DNA of 64,000 nt from assembly GCA_014843695.1 (NCBI GenBank), contig CM026397.1, forward strand, positions 40,528,428 through 40,592,427, in the 5' to 3' direction. Under the pieces are notes generated by a model that was not told the DNA's origin, did no database searches, and worked only from the letters and a program-made list of their open reading frames with translations. This stretch comes from Archivesica marissinica (lineage: Eukaryota; Mollusca; Bivalvia; Venerida; Vesicomyidae). This document shows positions 1 to 11,700 of this stretch, in pieces (position 1 is the stretch's first letter; every line of letters begins with the position of its first letter). The position numbers and the translations under genes were made by a program.

Positions 1-1
1 C

Positions 2-2128
2 ATAGATTATCTAGTAAAAAGATGTGAAAAAGATCTTAATGTCATGAGGACCATCAAAGGAAAAAGTTGGGGCACAAACAAAAAATGCCTACTCACAATT
101 TACAAAACACTTATTAATAGCAAAATAGATTATGGCAGCATAATATATGCATCATCAAATGATACGTCATTGAAAAGGCTACACACTATTCAAAACAAAG
201 CCCTAAAACTAATAACTGGGTGTTTTAGTTACACAAACTCGATGCCATTGCTAGTGGAAACAGCGGAAATACCAATTGATTTACGTAGAGAAATGAACAT
301 GCTTAAATACTGGGCACGAAGCAATAGACTAGGCAAAGAACTGCCAATTAACGAAAAGTTAGAATTAGAACCAATATATCAAAGTAGTTACAATAAAACA
401 TTCGAAAAAACGCACAAATTACCATATTCGCAAACTATTCTTAAATTATTAGAAGCATATGAATTAAAACAAATCAACATACAGCCACCAAACTATGAAC
501 AACTAATAAATATTCAACTGTCAAAACCTGACACTGAATTGACGGAATACATCTCAAGATCAGATCCCATTCCCAACAAATTATTTAAAGCACAAACACA
601 CATCGAAGATAACTATAGTAATTACACAAAATTCTATACTGACGGAAGCAAAAATATAGAACAAATAATTACAGGTGCGGCTGTAGTAGGGTATGACGAA
701 AACAACAAACATTACTTTACAAAAAAAGTTAAGCTAAATGACCACATATCAATCTACACATGCGAATTAATTGCAATCAATATAGCACTCGAGGAGGCAC
801 TCAAACAAAATTTCAAAAGAGTAGCAATATTCAGTGATAGCCTAAGCTCACTTCAATCCATAGACACAGGCACATCAAAAAATCGACCCGAAACACTAAA
901 TCAAACACTGTTACTAACAAATAATATACTAAACAACGGCGGAACAGTAACATTTGTATGGATACCCAGTCACGTGGGCATCCGTGGCAATGAGCATGCA
1001 GATTACTGCGCACGAGAAGCAAGTATCAATGGAGATCACATTCCACTAAATCTTAGTGTAACAGAAGCATACAGTCTCATTACCACAACAATTAAAAACA
1101 AATTTCAAAAACAATGGACCGAGTACAACAGCTCAAATTTTCACAACAAACACATATACCCTATAATACCTCCAAGTTTAAAAGTATATAGCACAAATGT
1201 GAATTTGGACCAAATATACACGAGATTAAAACTTGGCAATTCTCTATTAAAAGCTGAAAGATATATAGATACCAAAAAGTGCACATATTGCAACGAGTTA
1301 GAAACATTTGAACATGTATTCTTTACTTGTAGTAAGCACAAGACACAAAGACAAAACCTTGAAGCTGAGTTTTATAACATAGGTATAATAGTAATTAACA
1401 AAGAAACACTGCTTAATCCGCCCTCACCTTTCGAAGATAAGATAAGGAACACCCTATTTACCTACATCAAAGAAACACTGCTTAATCCGCCCTCACCTTT
1501 CGAAGATAAGATAAGGAACACCCTATTTACCTACATCAAAGAAAAACTGCTTAATCCGCCCTCACCTTTCGAAGATAAGATAAGGAACACCCTATTTACC
1601 TACATCAAAGAAACACTGCTTAATCCGCCCTCACCTTTCGAAGATAAGATAAGGAACACCCTATTTACCTACATCAAAGAAACACTACTTAATCCGCCCT
1701 CACCTTTCGAAGATAAGATAAGGAACACCCTATTTACCTACATCAAAGAAACACTGCTTAATCCGCCCTCACCTTTCGAAGATAAGATAAGGAACACCCT
1801 ATTTACCTGCATCAAAGAAACACTGCTTAATCCGCCCTCACCTTTCGAAGATAAGATAAGGAACACCCTATTTACCTACATCAAAGAAACACTGCTTAAT
1901 CCGCCCTCACCTTTCGAAGATAAGATAAGGAACACCCTATTTACCTACATCAAAGAAACACTGCTTAATCCGCCCTCACCTTTCGAAGATAAGATAAGGA
2001 GCACCCTATTTACCTACATCAAAGAAACACTACTTAATCCGCACTCACCTTTCGAAGATAAGATAAGGAACACCCTATTTACCTACATCAAAGAACACTA
2101 CTTAATCGCCCTCACCTTTCGAAGATAA
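2..2128 (+). CDS. LINE ORF2 C-terminal part: RT thumb, RNase H, zinc-finger-like end (partial)
   Basis: The frame is open from the window edge, so the first Met at 44 is internal and not a start. Counting from that Met, residues 1-150 are the RT thumb/connection region. Residues 195-330 are an RNase H domain with FYTDGSK (Asp 199), Glu 241 in TCELIAI, Asp 265 in IFSDSLSS, and IPSHVGIRGNEHADY with His 310 and Asp 320. A CTYC...H...C motif begins near residue 413. In replication of such elements this protein makes cDNA and removes the RNA strand. From residue 453 on the protein is a 23-residue repeat (KETLLNPPSPFEDKIRNTLF plus TYI), which stops at 2128 after short deletions in the array. The last repeat of the array is followed by KETGLVNNL and a stop near 2666, probably the original end of ORF2. 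Probably inactive. Confidence 0.85.
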   Translation: MDYLVKRCEKDLNVMRTIKGKSWGTNKKCLLTIYKTLINSKIDYGSIIYASSNDTSLKRLHTIQNKALKLITGCFSYTNSMPLLVETAEIPIDLRREMNMLKYWARSNRLGKELPINEKLELEPIYQSSYNKTFEKTHKLPYSQTILKLLEAYELKQINIQPPNYEQLINIQLSKPDTELTEYISRSDPIPNKLFKAQTHIEDNYSNYTKFYTDGSKNIEQIITGAAVVGYDENNKHYFTKKVKLNDHISIYTCELIAINIALEEALKQNFKRVAIFSDSLSSLQSIDTGTSKNRPETLNQTLLLTNNILNNGGTVTFVWIPSHVGIRGNEHADYCAREASINGDHIPLNLSVTEAYSLITTTIKNKFQKQWTEYNSSNFHNKHIYPIIPPSLKVYSTNVNLDQIYTRLKLGNSLLKAERYIDTKKCTYCNELETFEHVFFTCSKHKTQRQNLEAEFYNIGIIVINKETLLNPPSPFEDKIRNTLFTYIKETLLNPPSPFEDKIRNTLFTYIKEKLLNPPSPFEDKIRNTLFTYIKETLLNPPSPFEDKIRNTLFTYIKETLLNPPSPFEDKIRNTLFTYIKETLLNPPSPFEDKIRNTLFTCIKETLLNPPSPFEDKIRNTLFTYIKETLLNPPSPFEDKIRNTLFTYIKETLLNPPSPFEDKIRSTLFTYIKETLLNPHSPFEDKIRNTLFTYIKEHYLIALTFRR

Positions 2129-2642
2129 GATAAGGAACACCCTATTTACCTACATCAAGAAAACTACTTAATCCGCCCTCACCTTTCGAAGATAAGATAA
2201 GGAACACCCTATTTACCTACATCAAAGAAACACTACTTAATCCGCCCTCACCTTTCGAAGATAAGATAAGGAACACCTATTTACCTGCATCAAAGAAACA
2301 CTACTTAATCCGCCCTCACCTTTCGAAGATAAGATAAGGAACACCCTATTTACCTACATCAAAGAAACACTACTTAATCCGCCCTCACCTTTCGAAGATA
2401 AGATAAGGAACACCCTATTTACCTACATCAAAGAAACACTACTTAATCCGCCCTCACCTTTCGAAGATAAGATAAGGAACACCCTATTTACCTACATCAA
2501 AGAAACACTGCTTAATCCGCCCTCACCTTTCGAAGATAAGATAAGGAACACCCTATTTACCTACATCAAAGAAACACTGCTTAATCCGCCCTCACCTTTC
2601 GAAGATAAGATAAGGAACACCCTATTTACCTACATCAAAGAA
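1400..2642 (+). repeat. 69-bp minisatellite inside LINE ORF2 (18 copies)
   Basis: Eighteen near-identical 69-bp units, exactly 23 codons each, so the expansion keeps the reading frame. Units differ mostly by single substitutions (ACTGC/ACTAC, TACATC/TGCATC). Small deletions around 2094-2155 and 2275 break the frame in the second half. Confidence 0.97.
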
Positions 2643-2743
2643 ACAGGACTCGTAAACAACTTATAAACACTCATAAAAATATCTGGAAATCCACCTCATA
2701 AGTAAGTGTTAAAATAAAAATACAAAACAAACAAACAAAAAAC

Positions 2744-4604
2744 AGTTAATCGTATGTGTATGGTTTGTCGTATGTATATCCGCCCTGAGAACGCGTCTTA
2801 GGCGTACAAGCGCACATAAACAGGATAAACCGTGGATACCATGTACCTGACTGGCTTAGGCAGCAGGTCCAATAACCACTGGCTTTATACCATACGAACC
2901 ATACATGTATGAACCTAATTCATTGGCGTATACGGCAATAAACCCGTATAGGTATATCTAAATAATGTATCGGTTACTATGCTGGGATACCTGACCGACT
3001 TAGGCGGCAGTACAATCAGATCAAAGAGGAAAGTCCTTTTAAATAGGCTATAAAGCCCGTGAGCGATATAGTTAAAACAAAGGCAAACGCACAGGAGAAA
3101 AATGGACCGATTCTTGCAACTGACTAGGGGTACGGAGAAAATTACATAACCGTAGAACAAATCGGTAGCCATTAATAAATCCCCAGTCACTCACGACTAC
3201 AATGCACGTGTGTATATCAGTATGAATAGATGAATGGGTGTAGTCATATATAGACAATAGCTATGTGTATGTGGGTGATTCTATATTTGTGTATTTATAT
3301 GTGTATGTAGTTATGTATGCACACATATGTATGCATATGTATAAATACAGACATGTGCGTGCGTGCGTGTGTGGGGGGGGTGTAAGAATTATGTTTGTAT
3401 ATATATGTACATACTACCAATATACCGGGTGAATAAATAAACAAACAAAAACAAAACACCAAAAATGATTATATAAATGTAAGAACATATATAGGAGTAT
3501 GTATATATATATATATGTACAGACAGGTGCATACGCATCAATGTGAGTGGGTAAGTGTTCTTACAATATATATATATATGTACAGACAGGTGTATACGCA
3601 TCAATGTGAGTGGGTAAGTGTTCTTACAATATATATATATGTACATACTACCAATATACACTACGAAAAACAAACAAAAAACAGAACAAAAATACCATAA
3701 ATACTAGTATTATATATAAAATAATACAATAAAAATATACACAGTACTAGATATCACAACACAGATGTAACACCTGTTCAATCTAAACTGGGATCTGGAC
3801 GATCACACATAGGAAGCCATTTTAAAACGAGTCGCATGGTATAAACACTAACTTATACATGGCAAGTACCACTGTTAACAGCACCTGACATAAAGAAGGA
3901 CATGTTTGCACATATGCAAATACACATGTGATAAGAAAGCATATTCAACATATATTGATCGGAAGACACAAAACACGCGCCAAGAACCCGAAATGCATGG
4001 GCTTGTAGTTCTTTCTGTGGCATATAATCTAGCTCATACATTAAAGGCCATTACTTAGTAAAACAGGCAGTACGAATGCACATAAAACTTTCAGACGTAA
4101 CAAAAAAGTAAATTTTAGATTATTAGAACTTCAAAGATTCGAAATTCGAAAATTAACACAAGTGAATCGATCCCGGACTACAGAACACAATAATGCTGTC
4201 GAAACCCAGGATACACGGCTATAAACATAAAGAAACAAGAGTAGGACCAACGGAAGCACATTACACTGGTTTCATTAACCATCAGTGCAACCGTCATACT
4301 TTGAGATTAAATTATACAAACTTTAGGCATTAAATACACAGCGCCAAAATCAGCTGTTTTTATGAAAATTTATCCCTTTGGTATTACAAAATATATCTTT
4401 AAGACGTGAGGGATACACGTCGGGGTCAAGCCTCAACAGGTGAGCATACTGTGTACGCTCACTTACAGTGCCTCCGGGCGGGCAGACCTTCATAGGGGCG
4501 GAAAACCCCCCAAAAAAACAGCATATCTGAAATGGATTGGACATTGTGAAGCATTAATATTGCATGTGATATAAGCGTTGCCTTGCCGGTTACTGATATA
4601 TTGT
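2744..4604. other. AT-rich non-coding stretch with a 63-bp duplication
   Basis: No exon recognised. It contains (TA)n/(TG)n-rich sequence at 3240-3720 and a 63-bp direct duplication (AGACAGGTG... at 3521 and 3584) that continues partly into a third unit. The rest (3720-4604) has no coding or repeat signature that I can name. Confidence 0.5.
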
Positions 4605-4822
4605 GTGTTTTACGTTTATTTATCGTCGCTACCGGTTGCCCATATGAGCGACGCCTCCTTAAGAGATTAGTTAATTTAGATTTGTGGAGGATAGTGCAAT
4701 GATACAGACATAGATAATGTTAACTGTTAACTTTATTAGGTAGGATCAGACGGCGGATCGAACCTGCGATACCTGGATTACCAGTCCAGCGTGTTAACCA
4801 CTGGATCACAGATCCATCTGAC
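4605..4822 (-). mobile_element. SINE family A (tRNA-Thr-like head), minus-strand copy
   Basis: Read on the minus strand it has a tRNA-like head (about 4745-4822) with the B-box GGTTCGATCC, a shortened body, and the family 3' tail TTTATCGTCGCTACCGGTT (its reverse complement). The anticodon-arm region resembles tRNA-Thr. It abuts a second copy in the opposite orientation, with which it shares the head end. Confidence 0.8.
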
Positions 4823-5028
4823 CCTAAAAAAATAACAGTCTTTCAGATGGGACTTTAAACCGAGGTCTCGTGTCGGTACTTTACACCGTGCACGTACACG
4901 AACCAGAGGAGACTCTGGAATGGGTCTCTATCTGTATCATTGCACTATCCTCCAAAAATCGAAAATGACTAATCTCTTCAGGAGGCGTCGCTCATATAGG
5001 CAACCGGTAGCGACGATAAATAAACATT
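4815..5028 (+). mobile_element. SINE family A, plus-strand copy lacking its own tRNA head
   Basis: Body (AACAGTCTTTCAGATGGGAC onward) and 3' tail (GCAACCGGTAGCGACGATAA, ending ATAAAC) of the family. Together with the preceding inverted copy it forms a head-to-head palindromic pair, probably made by insertion or template switching. It ends about 110 bp before the 5136 RIM-like exon. Confidence 0.8.
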
Positions 5029-5135
5029 GATTTATTGTATAAAGAAGCCTGATACCATAATGATTGAGTTGGAATTGTAATTTATCGTCACTAGAATTGT
5101 TTTGAATATAATAAAACTGGTTCCTTGATTTGTAG

Positions 5136-5230
5136 ATTAAAATGTCCAAACCCTGATCGGCCAGCACCTGAAGGAGACGACATTACATCTTTACTTGGTC
5201 CTGGACAAATGCCACCAAGACCTATATACG
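5136..5230 (+). CDS. RIMS: RIM-like gene, linker exon before C2B
   Basis: Acceptor TTGATTTGTAG, donor G|GTATGA. It encodes PDRPAPEGDDITSLLGPGQ followed by MPPRPIY plus one base. Start phase needs two bases from an upstream exon I did not find. The LGPGQ motif just before the C2B start is what links it to RIM; RIM3 has a comparable LGPAQ segment (from memory of the family). Confidence 0.65.
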
Positions 5231-5708
5231 GTATGAACTGCGCTCCAGATATTAGTTTGTGTTTTGTTATCAGATAAACCCTAACTCGATATCACTCTTC
5301 GTCAAGCGTCCGTCCGTCCATCCGTCCGCCAATATTGCTTGACTGGCATTTTCTCTGAAGTGACAGAGTAGACTTGTACCAACTGTGTTGCAAATTATTA
5401 CTAATATCTACATGTGAAACCTCAAGTTTTATTCATATAAGCACATTTATGTCATATCAATATCTACATGAAGAATCTAGGATTATTTATAAATTGTTTT
5501 AGATTTATATAACTTGGAAGTGAATTGTCGGAATGTTAGTCCATAACTCATGTCAACTCATAATTTCCTCACGGTAGATTAACTTTTGTTAAGTGAGTTC
5601 TCTCGTTAAATAATGTCTTTATTGTTATTATTATTGTTATTGTTATTATTATTATTATTGTTATTGTTATTGTTATTATTATTATTATTATTATTATTGT
5701 TATTATTA

Positions 5709-5749
<41 letters not shown>

Positions 5750-8700
5750 GTTATTATTATTATTATTGTTATTATTATTATTATTGTTATTATTATTATT
5801 ATTATTATTGTTATTATTATTATTATTATTATTATCAATAATATGCATTAAACTAAGCTTTCTATGAAACTATTATTCCATGATTGATTCCATGAAATTA
5901 TCGAAAGCATTTGAACCATGACCATTGCTTGTTGTGCTTAAATTTGGTCAATCCGTATTATATCTGGTTCATATCCTCTAACAGTGAGTGGCGGGTCAAG
6001 TTTAATCTTAACCCTTAACCTGCCAATCACAACAAAAATCGCTTTTACAAACAGCATAAAGCCAGATCAGACGACACAGAGCGTGCCTTCAGATCAGGCT
6101 CTATATTGTTTGCTATTTGAATAGTGGAGCTAAAACACTTGGCTGAATAGCAAACAACATAGATCCTGATCAGACGCGGCACTTTTTTGTTTGCACATTC
6201 CGTCCAATATATTCGCCAGGTTAACGATACATCCTATTAAATTTCAATTATGAAAGTTTTGTTGCTTAAAGTCACATATAAATTAGATCAGGATTCAGTT
6301 GAGCAGCCACGTTCCACTTGCCATCTATCCTCTGTATAGCCTGGGTTCCAGTCTGTCGACTTTTCACGTTTTAACTTCTAGCCAAATGACATGTTCAGAA
6401 ACTCAATACGGCCCAATTAATAGTATCGGTGTCAACATATATTTATTTGACTGACCAGGCAAAATATATCGACGCCTGTTCCCAGGCTATTCTCTGTACC
6501 ATGCAACCACTATGTACCATCTTTGTGTGTGTTACGTTTATTTATCGTCGCTACCGGTTACCCATATGAGCGACGCCTCCTGAAGAGATTAGTCATCTTA
6601 GATTGTTGCAGGTTAGTGCAATGATACAGACAGAGACCCATTCCAGAGTCTCCTCTGGTTCTTTTACGTGCACGGTGTAAAGCACCGACACGAGACCTTG
6701 GTTTAAAGTCCCAACTGAAAGACTGTTAATTGTATTAGGGTCAGACTGGAGATCGATCATGCGATCCATGGATTAGCAGTCCAACGTGTTAACCATTGGA
6801 CTACAGATCCGTCTGTATCTATCATCTGTAACATGCCACCTCAGACCCCCTCACCCACTAGAAACGAGCAGTGATCTATCTGCAATCACCTCACACAAAC
6901 TGAACATCCTGGATTCTACCAACACGTTTGACAGGCTCAAACGAATGTTACATTAAACAGACATGATTTTGGTTTTGGCTGGAGGAGAGTGGAAAGCACA
7001 CTGTACATCTGTAATAGCTCGTCCTGATCACTTAATGCACAATTATGCTAACATATTGTACGAAATGACATATTTTGGACAATAAATATATGTTTTATGA
7101 CATTGCAACATGTCAGAACACAGTGTTCCCTTGGAGCCACGGCGACACAATTATGTGTTTTAAGCACTAATTTCACACTTATAATACATCATATCAAATA
7201 TAATTTCAGGCCCGTAGCCACACTGAGGCACACCGAGGCAGCTGCCTTGGTTAAAATGTATATAGCCAAAAAATTAAAAAAAATTAAAAATTAAATAAAT
7301 AAAATGCAAAAAAATATCCCTTTGCTGTATAAAATGTTGTCTGTTAGAGTTGAAAGGTCAGTACATTATACGTCTAAACTCGTTAAATCAGAAAACGCAG
7401 GAAATCACTTCTATACCCCCAACAACTTTAAGGCGGAACATATATACCTTTATTACCTCCAATACTGGAGAGCAGAACAAGAAGTTTTCATATATAATTT
7501 ACATAGAAATCAATACAAACAGAATGTAAAATTACATAGAAGATTACAAATAGAATTGTGGCAAGTCGGTGTAAGATCTCAATCGGTCAGACATGACAGT
7601 AGATCACCAATCCCTCATATATAAGCGATAAACATCTTCCACCGAGTCACTCTACATGTAATCCAAGATGTGTACATTATAATGCACACGTGGATAAATA
7701 ATATTCAGGAGAATTCGTATTGAGTTAGATAATTAAGTCACATGCACTTATCATCAAATGCAGTACCCTTGTCGAAACGAAATACAAGGAGGACAATGTG
7801 ACTTCTGATTTGAATAGTGTATCGGCAGGTCGTCCAACGTTTATATGCCGGAAGGTATAGTGATATGTACGTTTCAGATATCTATCATGATGGGTTGCCA
7901 AATTTATGTCTATAGGTTGTAATACAACAAAATAACTTGCCTATTAAATGCATAGTAAAATGTAAAAACATACAGTCTGTTCATTTATATTTCCAATCGT
8001 TCATTTCTTCTGATACCACATCCACTGTGAAGAGGTATTCAAATGTAACTGTAAAAGAGCAAACCTCTTCCAATTATAATGTTTTCCATATCCAGTGCAC
8101 TCCTGTGAATAATGTCACTGTGTTTACACACTGTATTCCTCCGCCAAATAATACAGTATACCAACCTTCAGTTTGCAATGGCCTGAATTCTTATACCACA
8201 TCCTTTCTACACATCAACTAGTCTGAAGTCTTCTCAAGTGACATAATTTCTCAAAAAACATAAATATTATACACTGCCTGTCATGAAAATGCATTTTTAC
8301 CAAAAAGAAAAATGAACTATATTAGTTATTGGAACTACATTAGCGGATGCACTTCTGCCTATTTACGTATATACAACATATATACTGCATACTATTTATA
8401 TATAGGATGTGTAGTCCCGTGTTAACATGCTGGACTGGTAACCCAGGGATCGCAGGTTCGATCCACCGTCTGACCCTAATAACAATTAACAGTCTTTCAG
8501 ATGGGACTTTAAACCGAGGTATCGTGTAGGTGCTTTACACCGTGCACGTAAAAGAACCAGAGGAGACTCAGGAATGGGTATCTGTCTGTATCATTGCACT
8601 ATCCTCCAAATATCTAAAATGACTAATCTCTTCAGGAGGCGTCGCTCATATGGGCAACCGGTAGCGACGATAAATAAACGTAAAACACACACATATATAG

Positions 8701-11700
8701 GATTGACGTATACTATTTCTCTACCGAGGAAGATATGACTATCATTTCTATTCAAAAAGGCTGTGCCTAAAGCATCTGTACCTGAAGGTCGTTTAGTTAT
8801 GTGTACCTGAAGGTCGTTTAGTTATGTGTACCTGAAGGTCGTTTTAGTTATGTGTACATGAAGGTCGTTTTAGTTATGTGTACATGAAGGTCGTTTTAGT
8901 TATGTGTACCTGAAGGTCGTTTTAGTTATGTGTACCTGAAGGTCGATTTAGTTATGTGTACCTGAAGGTCGTTTAGTTATGTGTACCTGAAGGTCGTTCA
9001 GTTATGTGTACCTGAAGGTCGTTTAGTTATGTGTACCTGAAGGTCGTTTAGTTATGTGTACCTGAAGGTCGTTTAGTTATGTGTACATGAAGGTCGTTTA
9101 GTTATGTGTACCTGAAGGTCGTTTAGTTATGTGTACCTGAAGGTCGTTTAGTTATGTGTACCTGAAGGTCGTTTAGTTATGTGTACCTGAAGGTCGTTTA
9201 GTTATGTGTACCTGAAGGTCGTTTAGTTGTGTGTACCTGAAGGTCGTTTAGTTATGTGTACCTGACGGTCGTTTAGTTATGTGTTCCTGGAGGTCGTTTA
9301 GTTATGTGAACCTGAAGGTCATTTAGTTATGTGTACCTGAAGGTCGATTTAGTTATGTGTACCTGAAGGTCGTTTAGTTATGTGTACCTGACGGTCGTTT
9401 AGTTATGTGTACCTGCAGGTCGTTTAGTTATGTGTTCCTGAAGGTCGTTTAGTTATGTGTACCTGACGGTCGTTTAGTTATGTGTACCTGCAGGTCGTTT
9501 AGTTATGTGTACCTGCAGGTCGTTTAGTTATGTGTACCTGCAGGTCGTTTAGTTACGTGTACCTGAAGGTCGTTTAGTTATGTGTACATGAAGGTCGTTT
9601 AGTTATGTGTACCTGAAGGTCGTTTAGTTATGTGTACCTGAAGGTCGTTTAGTTATGTGTACCTGAAGGTCGTTTAGTTATGTGTACCTGAAGGTCGTTT
9701 AGTTATGTGTACCTGAAGGTCGTTTAGTTATGTGTACCTGAAGGTCGTTTAGTTATGTGTACCTGAAGGTCGTTTAGTTATGTGTACATGAAGGTCGTTT
9801 AGTTATGTGTACCTGAAGGTCGTTTAATGTCTCTGCAATAGGTTTTCTAAAATGTCTATACTGGATGATTGCTTAACATTTCCATTCCGAAACGTTGGAT
9901 AAAGTATATGTATCGGAAAACTGCCTTAAGTATCAGTCCCGGAAACTTTTGCAAATAAATAAGTAATAATAGTGTGCTATTTTTCAGAGACTGCTGTATG
10001 CGGTGATATAAAGATAGGGTTTATGGTATCTAAAGGGCAGCTAGAGATCGATGTAGTGGTAGTCAGGGGCCTGAAAAAGTTGGGGCTCAACAATCCTCCA
10101 GGTAAAGCATAAATAAACTGTCATAGATGATGTACTCGTGCAAAACACGGGAAATGCCGCAGTAATGTTAGCTTCTTACAATAGCAATGTCAAATTGTTA
10201 TTGCATGACGACCAATGTGAAAAGTAACATTATGAATTTTAAAATGATACAGTATTAGCTTACTGTATACAAATTTATTTTAGCTCGATTGCGAAACAAT
10301 GTCTTACAACTTATATTAATCACTCTCGATACCTCATTCCTGGTTGTGAGACAAGAGGAAACATGACATTCACGTGGCTTGCCTAACGGCACAATCGTAA
10401 CGGGACTTGAATTCCACGTTACCTCTTCATTTTAAAGAAATACATTTGTACATGCAATACTCAAGTGCTATATAATGTGAGAGGGGAACCAGGAGTATAT
10501 TGGGTACCAGAATTAAAGAAGAAGAATAAAATTGTATATTTCAATTTAAACATAAAAGTACATCATTGTACAACAAATACATTTACGGATTGAGACACAC
10601 ACACTTATATAACACGATCCAACTAATTAAAATTGTTAATTTCGTACATTTACGCGTATGATTTAATATAATATTCTGGCATTTTGACAGCAGTCCAATA
10701 TTAATAATAATGGACTGCAAGTACAAAGGTATGACGTCACGACAGTGTTTTAATTGTGACGACAGTACGAATAGAGACAGAAGGATAGCAAGCATTAATA
10801 GTTGATAAGAAGAAGTCAAAGGACACTCTAAATATAGTAGTAATAGTAGTCATTGAATTATTAACATTCTATATAGTAAGTTATATTAATGAATAATATT
10901 AACAACTGTAGCAGTTTGCGTCTAGCAACTTATTCGGATAATATTGATGACGTTTTATATTATGTATATGCTTGTTGATGTTTGGGAGGGCTGTAAATAA
11001 TGTCATAAATCGTAGTCAAACACATTTGCTTTTCATTCCAGATTAAATGGTTTTCAGCAATAATAGTTAATCCTAATTTAATTTCTAATTGTTTTCCACG
11101 TATTTCATTGTATGTATAATGTAGTCAAACACATTTGCTTTTCATTTCAGATTAAATCGTTTTCAGCAATTTATATACAAATTTATTTTATATCGATTGT
11201 GAAACAACTTCTTATAACTTATATTAATCACTCTCGAGACCTCATTCCTGATGGAATCCATCGCCACGAGGGAGAGAGAAGAGGCAACGTGGAAATTAAA
11301 TGCCTTGCCTAAGGGCACAATCGTAACTGCTCCAGCGGGGCTCCAACTCCGGACCTTTCGCACCTGAAGCGAATATGTTTTCAGCAATAATAGTTAATCC
11401 TAATTTAATTTCTAATTGTTTTCCACATATATACAATTGTAATGTAATGTATGTAGAAAAGCATGCAATGAAATATTATTAAATCTACTGATGTTGTATG
11501 TCTTACAGACACATATGTGAAGACGTATTTAGTTGAAGGCTCAAAGACTGTACAGAAGAAAAAAACGCAAACAATCCGCATGAGCTACGACCCGGTGTTC
11601 AGAAAAACTATACGATATTCAGCATGCAACATACACGGTCGATTTATACGGGTATGAACATTACCTTGGTAGAACTTAGGTAGTTTAATGGCCGGAACTA

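Larger units (their letters stand above)
1..2743 (+). mobile_element. Non-LTR retrotransposon (I/Jockey-type), 5' end outside the window
   Basis: This is the 3' part of a LINE. It holds the end of ORF2 (reverse transcriptase C-terminal region, RNase H, C-terminal zinc-finger-like motif) followed by an A-rich tail (about 2708-2743, many AAAC/AAAT blocks) after the last coding repeat. Clade placement rests on an RNase H domain followed by a CX2C...H...C motif, which is typical of I/Jockey-group elements; a closer assignment needs the missing RT core. The copy is not intact because the end of ORF2 is an expanded minisatellite with indels. Confidence 0.8.

Noticed and set aside
4350..4544. Minus-strand frame with PPGGTVSERTQYAHLLRLD
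   Set aside because: Looks faintly protein-like, but no splice partners or known motif were found.
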